From Cercis canadensis (Eukaryota; Streptophyta; Magnoliopsida; Fabales; Fabaceae): 64,000 nt of DNA. Positions 33,578-44,520 of this stretch are shown here, in pieces (within the stretch, counting starts at the first letter, position 1; each line of letters begins with the position of its first letter). The notes below the pieces were generated by a model, which was not told the origin of the DNA, made no database searches, and saw nothing but the letters and a program-made list of their open reading frames with translations. The stretch covers positions 372,001 through 436,000 of the forward strand of contig QAOA01000431.1 of NCBI GenBank assembly GCA_003255065.1. The letters run 5' to 3'. The position numbers were made by a program, and so were the translations under genes.

Positions 33578-34396
33578 CTATTGTATGTGTATCTAGTCAT
33601 CATGAATAATGTATATAATCAGTATTTATATAGACTGAAGTAGCCTTAGTTGTTCACTGACATACACTATATGTAACATACCTATATGTGTATCATCATT
33701 GGTACGGTTATGATTTTCATATGTTGGATTAGTGTGGATACCATATATTTTTTCATCTATCAGATCTATTATAAATCACATGATATATCACGTGAGACAA
33801 AAACTAATAAACAAAATATGGAGATAAATAAACATGCATGCTTACAATCTGTATTAACATTGTNAAAAAGTGTAATATTTGTGTAAATAGTTTGAAACTT
33901 GTAATATTTGGGTAAATACTTTTACACAATGTAATATTTGTGTCAAAAAGCCTGGATTTTCCAGTAAGGGCAGTTGAATTTTTCTTTGATGACAACACAT
34001 CCCAAACTTAGGTTTATAATGTGTCCTCAATTTTTCCAGTCTTTCATTGTACCAATGTAAAACACCACAAAACTCACACTCCCACGTGGGATCGCCAATA
34101 TCATAGCATACTATTGTATGTGTATCTAGTCATCATGAATAATGTATATAATCAGTATTTATATAGACTGAAGTAGCCTTAGTTGTTCACTGACATACAC
34201 TATATGTAACATACCTATATGTGTATCATCATTGGTACGGTTATGATTTTCATATGTTGGATTAGTGTGGATACCATATATTTCTTCATCTATCAGATCT
34301 ATTATAAATTACATGATATATCACGTGAGACAAAAACTAATAAACAAAATATGGAGATAAATAAACATGCATGCTTACAATCTGTATTAACATTGT
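33421..34396. repeat. 443-bp duplication around a single N, with 89 bp of extra sequence
   Basis: 33421-33863 and 33954-34396 match with about three base changes. An N at 33864 and an 89-bp insert made of GTAATATTTG-type repeats lie between. The first half contains part of the Helitron exon. Probably an assembly join; a real tandem duplication cannot be ruled out because of the insert. Confidence 0.75.
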
Positions 34397-36355
34397 TATT
34401 GTACTTATATTGTAACATATTGATATTGTTTCCTAAATACGAAGAAGATCATAAAATATATGACTGAATTAATATGAATGTCTTACTGTGAAATAAGATG
34501 ATATGTACCTGTCTGTGTTAAGTCAATCGATGGGTCAATGGTTTCTTGCTCGTTATCAACTTGCGTGAAATCCTCACCAATGGGGGTATCGTGAGAAGGT
34601 ACTCTATTTGATTGTAGTGATCACATAATCTTTTTCCCTCGATGATTTGGCGGTGTGTTCTTTATAAAAATATGATGCACGAAATTAACTATATAGTTAC
34701 GAAAAAGATGAATATAGAATTTGTAGACATCTCTTAATGATACAAACTCTTTTTTGTGTGGTAATAGCTGTGATGTTTTTGCCTAATAATATCCATTCTT
34801 GAACCTTGTATTTCTTTTGAAACTTGTAGTGTAGACAGACCTGTGTATTTTTAAGTTATTATGTGAAAATATATTTTTTCTTGATCAACATAAGTTTATT
34901 AGACGGATACAAAATATACATCAACAACAAACTATCATGAGTACCTATCTGGGAGTCACGGATCGTTGCATCGGTAGTTGCCATTTGAGAATCATTGTTT
35001 ATCATGTTGTTGACATAAGCAATATCATCAAAATCAAGTCTAGTGGTTTGTAGATATTGTACAATCACGCTTATTCTACTAATGTATCGGTCATTGTAAG
35101 TTTTATCGGACTTACAGGTTGATTTACTATTTACTATAAAATGAATATACATATAATTTAATAAATTTTCATACATATATTATTAAAAATACACAATATT
35201 CATTAATACATACTATTTCTTGTTTGTTGACACCTCTGGTAGTTTTCTCTCAAAACAGATAGTCTTCTTGATGATGCTTCATTGGGATCACACTGCCCTA
35301 GCGATGTTAAGGGAGTTTCTTTTTGTCAATTGAATAAGGTATTTGCACATTACATAAGTTTATAAAATGTTAGGATCATAACTAAAATATGTATTTTTAA
35401 AATCAACATCTTATATACGTACCCTTCCTAAATTCAATGCCTGCAACATTACCAACATGGTGATTTGATGTAGGTGTGTTTGTTTGAGACATCATTATTC
35501 CGCGGGGGGTATATTGTATACTACTTATATAAGGTGACATCAGTTTAGATTAGTAGGAAGATAAATATTAAAAATAAAATTGAATCTACAAATTTATGGG
35601 CAAAACATGTGTGCTAAATGTTGTAAAAACAAAATAAAAGGGATACATATCTCAAACAATTGGTAGGAAGATAAATATTAAAAATAAAATTGTGCATAGT
35701 GTTATTCTTGTATAGAAAACATGTGTGCTAAATGTTGTAAAAACAAAATAAAAGGGATACATACCTCAAATGATTAGAAGGAGTGGGGGACGCAAATCTA
35801 TCTTGTTTAAGACTGACATGATTTACTTGCTTTGGAGAGATAGGCGATAGTGTAAGTTGACCATGGTTTATCTGTATGAGACCTAAATTTGGGGTACAAC
35901 AGTAGACCAGGTGAATGATCAATTACATAATTTTTATGTGGGTAATGGTCCATCACATTTTTTCCCTTGTCTTGTGCTTTTGACGAAGTACTACACAGAT
36001 TAATATTTGCATCAACTTTTCTGTTAATCCTTGATCCTCGGACATTACCACCACTAGGAGAGTGCATGCTCATTAATATTGAAGATGCAGTGATCAACGA
36101 TTTGTTTATTAAAGGTACCATGGTTGAGATGTTATTTGATCTCACTATTGGTTTATGATGATGCGCAACAATTGAATTTGGAGTAAGAACTGTATTCAAT
36201 TTTTGATAGAAATATGGTTGATAAAGTCAATAAATAAAATATAAAATGACCAAATGCACATAGAATATGAATTACCATTACTAATATTACTAAAAGGTAC
36301 TCTTCCACGCTTGGTGTCCCTATTAGGAATTCTGGATGCTTCATTGATCGATTCA

Positions 36356-36358
<3 letters not shown>

Positions 36359-36406
<48 letters not shown>
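36359..36406. repeat. (TA)n microsatellite
   Basis: About 24 TA units inside the Helitron remains, directly next to a coding block. Confidence 0.98.
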
Positions 36407-36409
<3 letters not shown>

Positions 36410-36713
36410 AACAAAAGTAAATCTCAAATGCAACAATTTAATTTTCATAATATCCTTACGTTACTATAAGATAGTATAAAGATAATTATATCAATCGAGC
36501 GGTGAAAATATATCAACAGTCAAAAATGAGTACTTGATTCGTCGGGAGTCTTATTTTTATTTTCTTCGTTCCATGTCAGAGGGTGTTGAACTCTTGGTCT
36601 CTTATGAATATCTTTAATCATTTACACTTTCACTATTTGTAATCATTCAACGTAGATGTTTAATAGAACAAATGTATGAATAGATGTCACAATAGAAAAA
36701 TATAAGACAACAT

Positions 36714-36727
36714 CATATATATATATA

Positions 36728-36764
<37 letters not shown>
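36714..36764. repeat. (TA)n microsatellite at the left border of the pararetrovirus fossil
   Basis: About 50 bp of TA with two short TTT interruptions. The virus primer site begins only ~35 bp further on. Confidence 0.97.
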
Positions 36765-36798
36765 CATTAAGTCAAAATCTACGACGATCCTGCTCCGA

Positions 36799-36810
36799 TG
36801 GTATCAGAGC
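36799..36810 (+). other. Primer binding site of the pararetrovirus fossil
   Basis: TGGTATCAGAGC, exact match to the initiator tRNA-Met site used by Caulimoviridae; it marks position 1 of the circular genome by convention. CTGTGCCGCC follows. No LTR ends next to it. Confidence 0.85.
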
Positions 36811-37533
36811 CTGTGCCGCCTCTCTTTGTGGTGGGGGTAATGGGTGTGTCTGTATCTATCTAGGTGCTGGTGTGTCGTCGTTGTCAACATATTTTCTCAA
36901 AAGATAAACATGAACACTCTACATGGCTAGGTGGCAGTCATACCGAGTCAGTAGATATCATGGTTATGGTTTGATGTAAGATCAAGCTTTAATTAGATAT
37001 TATAGAAGTCTCCTTTTCAATAAAGAATTTCTTCAAACAGCGGATCCTTACTACATTTGGGTATGTAGGTATCAAGTCACTTTAAGATCAAAAAGAATTT
37101 AATATCTAGCTGTCTAAGTCAGATGGTAGGATATTATGGTCCTTCAATTGAAAAGTTAAAACTCTCTTATTGGCTTTATAGCAATAGAGTTAATTACCTC
37201 AAAAAGGAACGTCCTTTGGAAACTGAAGAGATTCAAACTTATCAACAATTTTTTCAATATTATTTCAAGAAACTTGTTTATCTTGCTGTCTAGTTACCGT
37301 TCAAGAAATTTGTCTTAGAAGTTCATCAAGTTAGGCATAGGTCTTTAAAGTCCAAGACTTTGTAAGATTTTAAGACTCTAAAGATTAAGAGTTTTTCTTG
37401 ACTTAGCGTTGGTAAGCCGGTAACCGTGTTCCCAGTAGTAAGTCCCAGGGGAGGCAGTAAAACCGTTGGTAAGCAGGGTGTTCCCGGTAAGTTCAAGAAG
37501 AATAATTAGTTGATAGAGTTAAGATTGATTATA

Positions 37534-38640
37534 ATGTCAAGGGTGATTAAGAGATTGTTGTCTAGCAGACATGAACCTTCTAGTTCAGGTATTCAAGAAC
37601 ATGACTATTCATCAGATAATCAAGAGGATGGAAGTAATAGCAGGGAAGTTGTCATTTCACAGATAGAGCAAAACCTTCAAAACTGGACTATTCCTAAGGT
37701 TTCTTCATCAGAAGTTTATCAAAAAAGTAGTTTTGAAATACGTCAAAATTATGTCATCAAAACAGTGGAAAAATCAATAACAGTCAAAAGATCAAAAGAT
37801 ACAATTCATCTTCTCTCTGAAGATATGATTAAGAAACACCGTCAACAGGGTTTCAAATATCTCCATCTAGGATTGGTTCAAGTAGCTGTCAAACATCTTC
37901 ACAGAGCAGGGATAGATACACCAATACTAGTGTACCTCAGAGACAAAAGAATCATAGATTTCAAAGAATTTCTTTTAGGAGTTATTCAATCAAATCTTCA
38001 TAATGGTCCAACATATGTAGATTGTTTTCCAAACTACACTATGGGTTTAGGACATCCTGACACTTTAAAGTTTTTAGAACTCAAAATCAAATCAAAAGAA
38101 GAAAAGTTTCTTCCAGGAATAGAACACATGGCTGTTATATTTAGAATATGTTACAAAGTCATGAAAACCAAGATCAACATAGGTTGCATCAAGCAATCTC
38201 CAAAAGATGAATCTTTATTGTTAGAAGTCAATACTCAAAATTCTCAGTCAATAACCCCTAAAGGTTAAGACATGATAAAATTTCATATGTGGATGAATGG
38301 GAAATAGAGGATGTCGTCCCTCCTAAATCCCCAGAATATCCAGAATTAAGTCAAATTTTAACATCTACCTCAGGGAATGTTACTCTCAAATTTGGAAGAT
38401 CAAATTCTTCTAGGTATGATCCATCAACTCATTATAGTTCTGCTAGAAGATCAATAGATTTCTCTTCAATAAGTTCATCAGGAATCAATTTTAGACCTGT
38501 CATTCCAAAGCGAGTTTATCAGGAAACTCAAGATCAAGAGTCCTCTCATATGTCTCCTACAGCGTCTAATTTTCAAAGTCAACTCAATGTCATATCAAAA
38601 GAATTCTTTATAGATAAAGAATATTTAGGGAAGAATTCAT
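37534..38640 (+). pseudogene. Movement protein region of the pararetrovirus fossil
   Basis: ATG at 37534 after the leader. The 30K movement protein core is seen at residues ~95-185: FKYLHLGLVQVAVKHLHRAG, IDTPILVYLRDKRIIDFKEF, GPTYVDCFPNYTMGL. The family forms tubules or modifies plasmodesmata for cell-to-cell spread, and its presence separates this element from LTR retrotransposons. Fossil. Confidence 0.85.
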
Positions 38641-38962
38641 GAAAAATTACAATAGGAAGAAAAGACACTGGTATTTCAATAAATTCTATTGAAAGGTTCA
38701 AGAAGATTTCAAAAGATTCTATTATGATAAGTTAGAATGTGTCAAAATTAACATCCCTTTCTTCGAATGGTTCGAAGTTTATGCTAGGAAAAATGGCATA
38801 ACTTATCCTTTTAGAACACCTAAGGAAATCAATATGAATACCAGGATAACTCAAAATTGGAAAACCTCATCAAATGCAATTGTTACTACAGTTCATCCTC
38901 CTTTAGAAGAAATTATTGTAAAAAATGTTCATCAAGAGGAAGTAATTGCTTAACCTTTCAAA

Positions 38963-40729
38963 ATGAGTCATGATCCTGATAAGGATAATCTTTCATTAAA
39001 AGATGTTAAAAACATCCAATATCAAAATAATTACACAAATCAAATACTCAAAACTGTTTCAGATCAAATGACTAGAGTAGAGAATACACTATCTTCTCTT
39101 CCTTCATTAACTAATTTTTTAAATCTTCCTCCATTAAATCGTCCTTTAGGTCCTCTTTCATTAGGCCCTTCTTCATCAAAGTCTCATTCTTCTCCTTCAA
39201 TATCTTTCAATAAATCAGAAACTCAGCAACCTATCTATAGGATGCCAAACTTTTCAAAAAAGAAAGACATTAGGTTTGGAAATGAAGATGCTTTAAACCT
39301 AATAGTCGATAAGCTCAATAAGTTAGAAAAGAAACAATCAATCAATATGATCAATCAAGAAGAAGAAGAATTAGCTGTCAATAAAGTTTTAAAACAGAAT
39401 CTGAGATTAGGTCGAAAAACTTATCAAACTAGGAATTATTACCCAAGACCTACTCTTCCAGATATTCAATTTGAGGAAAGAAGTCAATATGTCCATACTA
39501 GTTATGATGGAACTAGTATCTATGAGTGAAATATTGATAGAATGAGCGAACATGAGATACTGAATCATACTAATGAAATCCTCATGGCAGTAAATGCTTT
39601 TAGAATCAAAATTCCTTCAGCAGATTTAAGGAATATCCTTAAAATCATCATTAGTGGTTTCACTGGTCAACTCAAAGGTTGGTGGGATAATTATCTCACT
39701 GAAGATCAAAGATTAGAGATAGAAAATTCAATAGATCCTGAAACTAATAGTTCAACATGCATAGAACTTTTTATCTATGCTATCATTAAACATTTCATAG
39801 GTGAACCTCAAAGCTTTCAAGATAAGTCATTAGAAATCTTAACCAACTTAAGGTGTAGAGAACTCTTAGACTTAAGATGGTATAAAGATGTCTTTTTCTC
39901 AAAAGTATTCTTAAGAAGTGATTGCAATTTAGCTTATTGGAAAGAGAAGTTTATTTGTGATCTCCCTAAGCTATTTGCAGAAAAGGTCAAAGAAAGGTTG
40001 AGAAATTACGGAACTCAACAAGGTTTATCATTAACTCAAGTCTATGAATCCTCATCATATGGTCAGTTAGTTAGTGCCATCAATTAAGAAATCATGGTTG
40101 AGTGTAATGATATTAAGTTCAAAAACAAAATTCAAAAAGATAGTCATAAAAGGAAGAATGAACTAGGAAATATTTGTAATCAAATGGGATTTGATACAAA
40201 TTTAGTTCCTCCTTCATCAAGAGATAAGAAAAAGCAAAAGTCTTTTAGGAAAGACTTTAGTCATAGGAAGTTCAATAAAAGAAGAACAAATCATGATAGA
40301 AATGAATCAAAACCTTTCAAAGAATCTTCAAAAAAGAGTTCAAAGTCTAGAAAGACATTCAAAAATCCAGTCTGTTATAGATGTGGTCAAGTAGGACATT
40401 ACAAGAGTAATTGTCCAATGAGAACGAAGATAAATTCATTAAACATTAGTGATTCATTAAAGAAAGAATTAAGTAAGTTGTTCATTAACAATATTTTAGA
40501 CTCAGAGAATGAATCTGAAAAGGAATCTTCAGAAAGGAATTCTGAAGAAAATCAAATAGAAAACATATTTCAAATTCAAGAAGAATCATCTACTTCAGAA
40601 TCATCTGAAATTGAAAAAGATGAACCCTGTGTTCAAAATTGCAAGGATCCAGATTGCAATGGAACTTGCAAATCAAAGTCAATAAATGTTATTTCATCAG
40701 AAGCTAGTTTCCTCATAGATGTCATATAA
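38963..40729 (+). pseudogene. Coat protein region with zinc knuckle, pararetrovirus fossil
   Basis: A helical capsid-like stretch near 39600-40080 (LKGWWDNYLTEDQRLEIENS; FIYAIIKHFIGEPQSFQDKS) is followed by a basic K/R/S-rich part and the knuckle CYRCGQVGHYKSNCP (CX2CX4HX4C) near 40374-40418. An acidic S/E-rich tail and a second cysteine cluster (CVQNCKDPDCNGTCKS) come after. Fossil. Confidence 0.8.
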
Positions 40730-41164
40730 AAGATAGAAGATGATGAAATCAAAAGGCAATATCTTTTGAAATTAAAAGACATCATAGATAAAGAGAAGCC
40801 TAGCTTTCCTGACATCAAACCAATAAGTCTTAGTGCTATTCTGTCAAAAATGAATTTAAAACAACAGGTTGTTACTGTCAAAGATCTTCAAAATGAAATC
40901 AAATGAGTCAAAGAAGAAATTAAGCAATTAAAGCAAGATCAGAGCCGAATAGAATTAGATTTGCTTAATTTGTCATTAAAGAATCATATCAATAGTCAAG
41001 AGTCTAGTCAAAAGGATGAAGATGAAGATGAAGATAAAGATGTTGATCAATCTTCAGATTCTCATGAAACTTATCTCAATATCATCAATAGGATTCAAAT
41101 TCAAAAATGATATTGTAAAATATCATTAATCATTAATAGGGAATATCATAAAAGTTTCATTGCC

Positions 41165-41716
41165 TTGATAGACTCAGGTGCATATATGAATTGCATTCAA
41201 GAAGGATTAATTCCTACTAAGTACTATGAAAAGACTTTAGAGTCTTTAACTAGTGCTAATGGTTCAAAACTTCATATAGATTTTAAGTTAACCAAAGCTC
41301 AAATTTACAATAAAGGTATTTGTTTCAATAATACTTTTATTTTGGTCAAAAATATTTCAACACCTGTCATCTTAGGAACTCCTTTCCTTACTCAAATTTA
41401 TCCTTTTTATGTAACATCCCAGGGAGTACATACTGTTCAAAGAGGTAAAGAAATCATATTTGAATTTCTCACCCCTATGAAAGACAGAGATGTTAATAAG
41501 ATTCAAAATAGTTCAATATCTGTTATCAACCGGATAATCAAAAATCAAAAGCATATTCGATACTTGAATCAAGAAGTTCATTACAAGTCTCCCAACAAAG
41601 TTTGTCAATGGATTAGGTTACAAATACCTAACAATTTATTTAGTCATAATACGTTTAAATTTGTTCCTTCACATTACAGGATATTACTGTTTATACTAAT
41701 CAGATTAGTTTTGTAG
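41165..41716 (+). pseudogene. Aspartic protease region of the pararetrovirus fossil
   Basis: MIDSGAYMNCIQEGLIPTKY has the retropepsin DSGA core, and VILGTPFLTQIYPF is the second conserved block. The frame stops without any RT motif and the next frame starts at once. Fossil. Confidence 0.8.
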
Positions 41717-43130
41717 ATGGATCCCCATGCATTGATGTATTTTGTTGACAAAGCTTTACCTGTCTGGCCTAAAGAATCTACTCTTCATTACAGAGGTAAT
41801 TTAGAGGGATTAGATAATATTGAAACAGTAATATTAGATGCTATTTGGAATATTAGTGACTTTAATAATAAGTCATTAGTCTTGCAAGTAGTAGCAGACT
41901 ATTTTCGCTTTTCTCATCATAAATTTCATCACAAAACTTGTTGTACTTGTGGAACAAATGAATATTTTCTCAATGATATTACTGCCAATAATCTTGAGCT
42001 GATCAAAGAGAATAAACTTCTCAAAAGACAAGTTGAAGCCCTGTCAGCCCAACTGGCTCACAGTGGAATATCATCATCATCCCTACTGGATGAAAGCATA
42101 TTCAAAGAACTTGATGCTCTAGAAGATATAACTTTGGCCCCATTGGCTAAAGCCAAAGGTGAGACGAGTAAGAGTGCTATCTTAGCCCCACTGGCTAAAG
42201 ATAAGGGTAAAAGAGAGTATAGAGATAAAAAAAGAGAGAGTGTCAGAACTTTAGCCCCACTGGCTAAAGGAAAAGAAAAGATTCTAACTTTAACCCCACT
42301 GGTTAAAGCAAAAGTAGAAAGAGAAACGAAAAAATTAAGAGCTTTCTTCTTCTCCCACAGTTTTCTCAATCAATTACCAGGTGCTGATTGTAGAGAATTT
42401 GTTCATCAAACTCTTCAAGAGACTGAGCTAAACAGGCAAGAGTTTATTCAAAAGGCTTTGATTGAATTCGCCTGTAACTACAAACTCATTCCAGATATGA
42501 CTTGGACATGGGAATGCTATCATGGTCTCAAAAACCTTGAATGCCTCAAAACAGACCCTTTGTGCACAGAAATTTCCCTTTCCATGCCTGATTGTAAGTG
42601 TCACCTTACTTATAGCATATGTAGAGCCTCATTAGATCTCTCCCAATATCATCCTATCACAATCTATTTCAACAAAGAACCAATAGTTTTAACCCCTCAA
42701 AAGCTTTAGATTATGGATATCTTGTCAATATTCTCATTACCAACCCTGATCAATCAAAAGGATTTGGAAGAAAACTGTCTCATTGTATTATACATGCCTT
42801 TGATAAGTTTCCTCCAAAGAGATATGTTGAGCTACTCATTCAAAGCAAAGCCCCAGAATGGATCAGAGGAATTTGTTATCCTGCTCAACACAAAATCCTG
42901 CTCAAAAAACATCTACTCAAACCTTACCTTCTCTCCTCTGAGTATCCCTGGCCCTGTCATAATCTTTCTTTACGAAAGCAAATTAGACACTGGAGAGCTA
43001 GTACCATTGCAAAAGAGCTTTCCATTAAATATCAAACCCTTGTTGCAGAGGATTATAATCAAAAAATATATTCAGACTTAGCCATTCCCGAAGTTCCTTT
43101 CAAAATTCGGACTGATTTCAACAATTAGCC
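41717..43130 (+). pseudogene. Downstream frame of unknown function, pararetrovirus fossil
   Basis: A 330-codon frame begins MDPHALMYFVDKALPVWPKE directly after the protease frame. It includes a cysteine pair CCTCGTNEYF, a coiled-coil-like stretch (LELIKENKLLKRQVEALSAQ, residues ~92-111) and a repeated TLAPLAKAKG-type unit, about four copies at residues ~135-200. More open sequence follows to about 43130. No RT, RNase H or other domain is recognised. It could be the second ORF some florendoviruses carry. Fossil. Confidence 0.6.
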
Positions 43131-43259
43131 GATCATTATTTTCAAAAGAATCATGTAGAAGATTTAGAGGCATTTCATCTTTTCTATCAAGATGCAGAGG
43201 CAGACGATAGATTTGATTACTGGAATACTGCTTTTGATGGAGAATACCAAGATATCATC

Positions 43260-43700
43260 ACAATGGAATCGTGACACAGTCACCCAAAGACTGCCGTCCA
43301 TGTGCAGTGATTCCAAACAGCTGTAGCCATGTGCAGTTTTACTAAAAGGCTGCAGAGTTCACATGCAAACTTATCATCATATTCAACAGGTCAACAAAGT
43401 TTTATGAAGGCTCCTCATCATGCCAAGTGTCAAGACATAAGAATATAAAAAAATTAACTATTTTCTGGTAAATATAAAAAATTAAAAACCAATTTTCAGA
43501 ACAACCATTATAGATCATACACTGTACATGCCCTTTGATACCTTTTTTTTTTTCCTTCCTTTTTACTACTAAGTATATAGAACCAGATTTTGTAGCTAGG
43601 GATACATAAGAATGAAGATTTGAACCGAAAATCTCATTGTGTTATTTGTGCTTGTGTCATTTGATATTTCTATGCCTATGTATCCCAAAGATATATAATA
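43260..43700 (+). promoter_or_regulatory. Probable 3' non-coding/promoter-side region of the pararetrovirus fossil
   Basis: Non-coding. Contains a duplicated GCCATGTGCAG / TCCATGTGCAGTGATTCC-type segment near 43295-43350, a long T run at 43541-43553 and AAGTATATAG at 43569-43578, which could be a TATA element. In Caulimoviridae the full-length promoter lies here, but I see no decisive motif. Confidence 0.3.
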
Positions 43701-43983
43701 ACAAATAATTCCTTTTGGAATCCTTTCCTGTTAAAAAAATAAAATAAGTGGTATAGCTAGGAACATAAATATATTAATTAATGAGCACAGAATTAAGAAA
43801 TTGGAAGAACAAACCATGCCGAATATGAGCACATAATTAAGTATGAGCACAGAATTATAAAACATGAAACACTAATATTGCCGAATATGGAGAGAAAGAG
43901 AAATAAACAAATGGAGGAAAAGAAGAAACCAATCATGTATAAGCTTGCAACCAACCAAGAATTTCAGAAGATAAGAAACATAC

Positions 43984-44066
43984 CTGGGTGTGGCTTGAAG
44001 CTGCCGTATTCCTTTGTAGTAATCAGCTAGGTATATAGAGCCAAGGAAGAGGGTGCTATTTATATA
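43984..44066 (-). promoter_or_regulatory. Possible promoter and non-coding first exon (minus strand)
   Basis: On the minus strand TATATAAATAG (44056-44066) is a textbook plant TATA box. About 75 bp downstream, CACACCCAG/GTATGT is a good splice donor (exon edge 43984), and no ATG lies between. This would fit a 5' non-coding exon. The next gene parts on this strand are the Helitron remains and the coiled-coil gene, either of which it might once have served. Neighbouring TATATAGAGCC and ATATAGAACC copies show a small local duplication. Confidence 0.3.
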
Positions 44067-44199
44067 AGGATATAGAACCAAGGAAGTATAACCCTAATTT
44101 TGATTTCAAATTAGCAATTAAATAATTTTTCGGTGTAGAGGCATTTATGAGAATATTTGGAAAAATTAAATAGAATAATATTACCTTGATTGGCTTTTT

Positions 44200-44520
44200 T
44201 CGTGAAGGGTGGCAGTATTGATCCCACAAATTTGGCAGATTTGCCAAATACACCAATTATAATTTTGGAATATGTAACTGATTGCAAATGAAGCAATCAA
44301 TTACATAGCTTGCAAATCATTACTTTATACATGAAGGATGGTAGCAATGAATTACCTTTTTTGGTTTTAATTTATTCTCATGTAATAATACGTTATAAAA
44401 AATAAATAGGCAATCAAGCTCCTATAATTATTTATGCGTGAATGGTGGCAGCAATCAATTATGTATTTTGGTTTTAATTTCTTCTCATTTAATAATATGT
44501 TATAAAAAATAAATAAGGAA
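44200..44520. repeat. Imperfect tandem repeat, ~120 bp unit
   Basis: GAAGGATGGTAGCAATGAATTAC...AATAATACGTTATAAAAAATAAATAGG-type sequence starts near 44331 and recurs near 44448 (GAATGGTGGCAGCAATCAAT ... AATAATATGTTATAAAAAAT). A weaker copy is seen at 44200 (GAAGGGTGGCAGTATTGATC). No coding capacity. Confidence 0.65.

Larger units (their letters stand above)
33139..36640 (-). mobile_element. Helitron remains (replication-helicase gene, N-terminal half, many short exons)
   Basis: Minus-strand coding blocks separated by intron-like DNA. 36530-36610: KRPRVQHPLTWNEENKN. 36250-36360: EASRIPNRDTKRGRVPF. 35807-36199: a long low-complexity frame. 35440-35510: PRGIMMSQTNTPTSNHHVGN. 35225-35340: LGQCDPNEASSRRLSVLREN. 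34940-35150 and 34510-34660: further blocks. 33139-33577: the diagnostic exon. The last exon has the Helitron helicase-like pattern. The later catalytic Rep and helicase parts were not found and would fall toward the N gap. Neither Helitron end (5' TC, 3' hairpin-CTRR) was identified. The assignment of the blocks above 34.5 kb rests on order, strand and style, not motifs. Confidence 0.6.
36775..43700 (+). mobile_element. Endogenous pararetrovirus fossil (Caulimoviridae, Florendovirus-like), RT not found
   Basis: A tRNA-Met primer site is followed by a ~700 bp leader, then movement protein, coat protein with zinc knuckle, aspartic protease, and a further unknown frame, all on the plus strand. 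There are no LTRs, as expected for this family. No reverse transcriptase or RNase H was recognised between the protease and the last frame, where Florendovirus and Petuvirus have them. It is broken in roughly six to eight places but the frames are long, so it is only moderately old. The 3' border is vague; the last virus-like sequence is near 43260 and a possible transcript-end region runs to about 43700. The genus is an inference from domain order. Confidence 0.8.

Noticed and set aside
33686-34467. Repeated plus-strand frame with hydrophobic start (MCIIIGTVMIFICW)
   Set aside because: It appears twice only because of the 443-bp duplication, and it lies in intron-like DNA antisense to the Helitron exon.
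36359-36764. CRISPR-like or satellite array
   Set aside because: These are simple TA microsatellites with no spacers.
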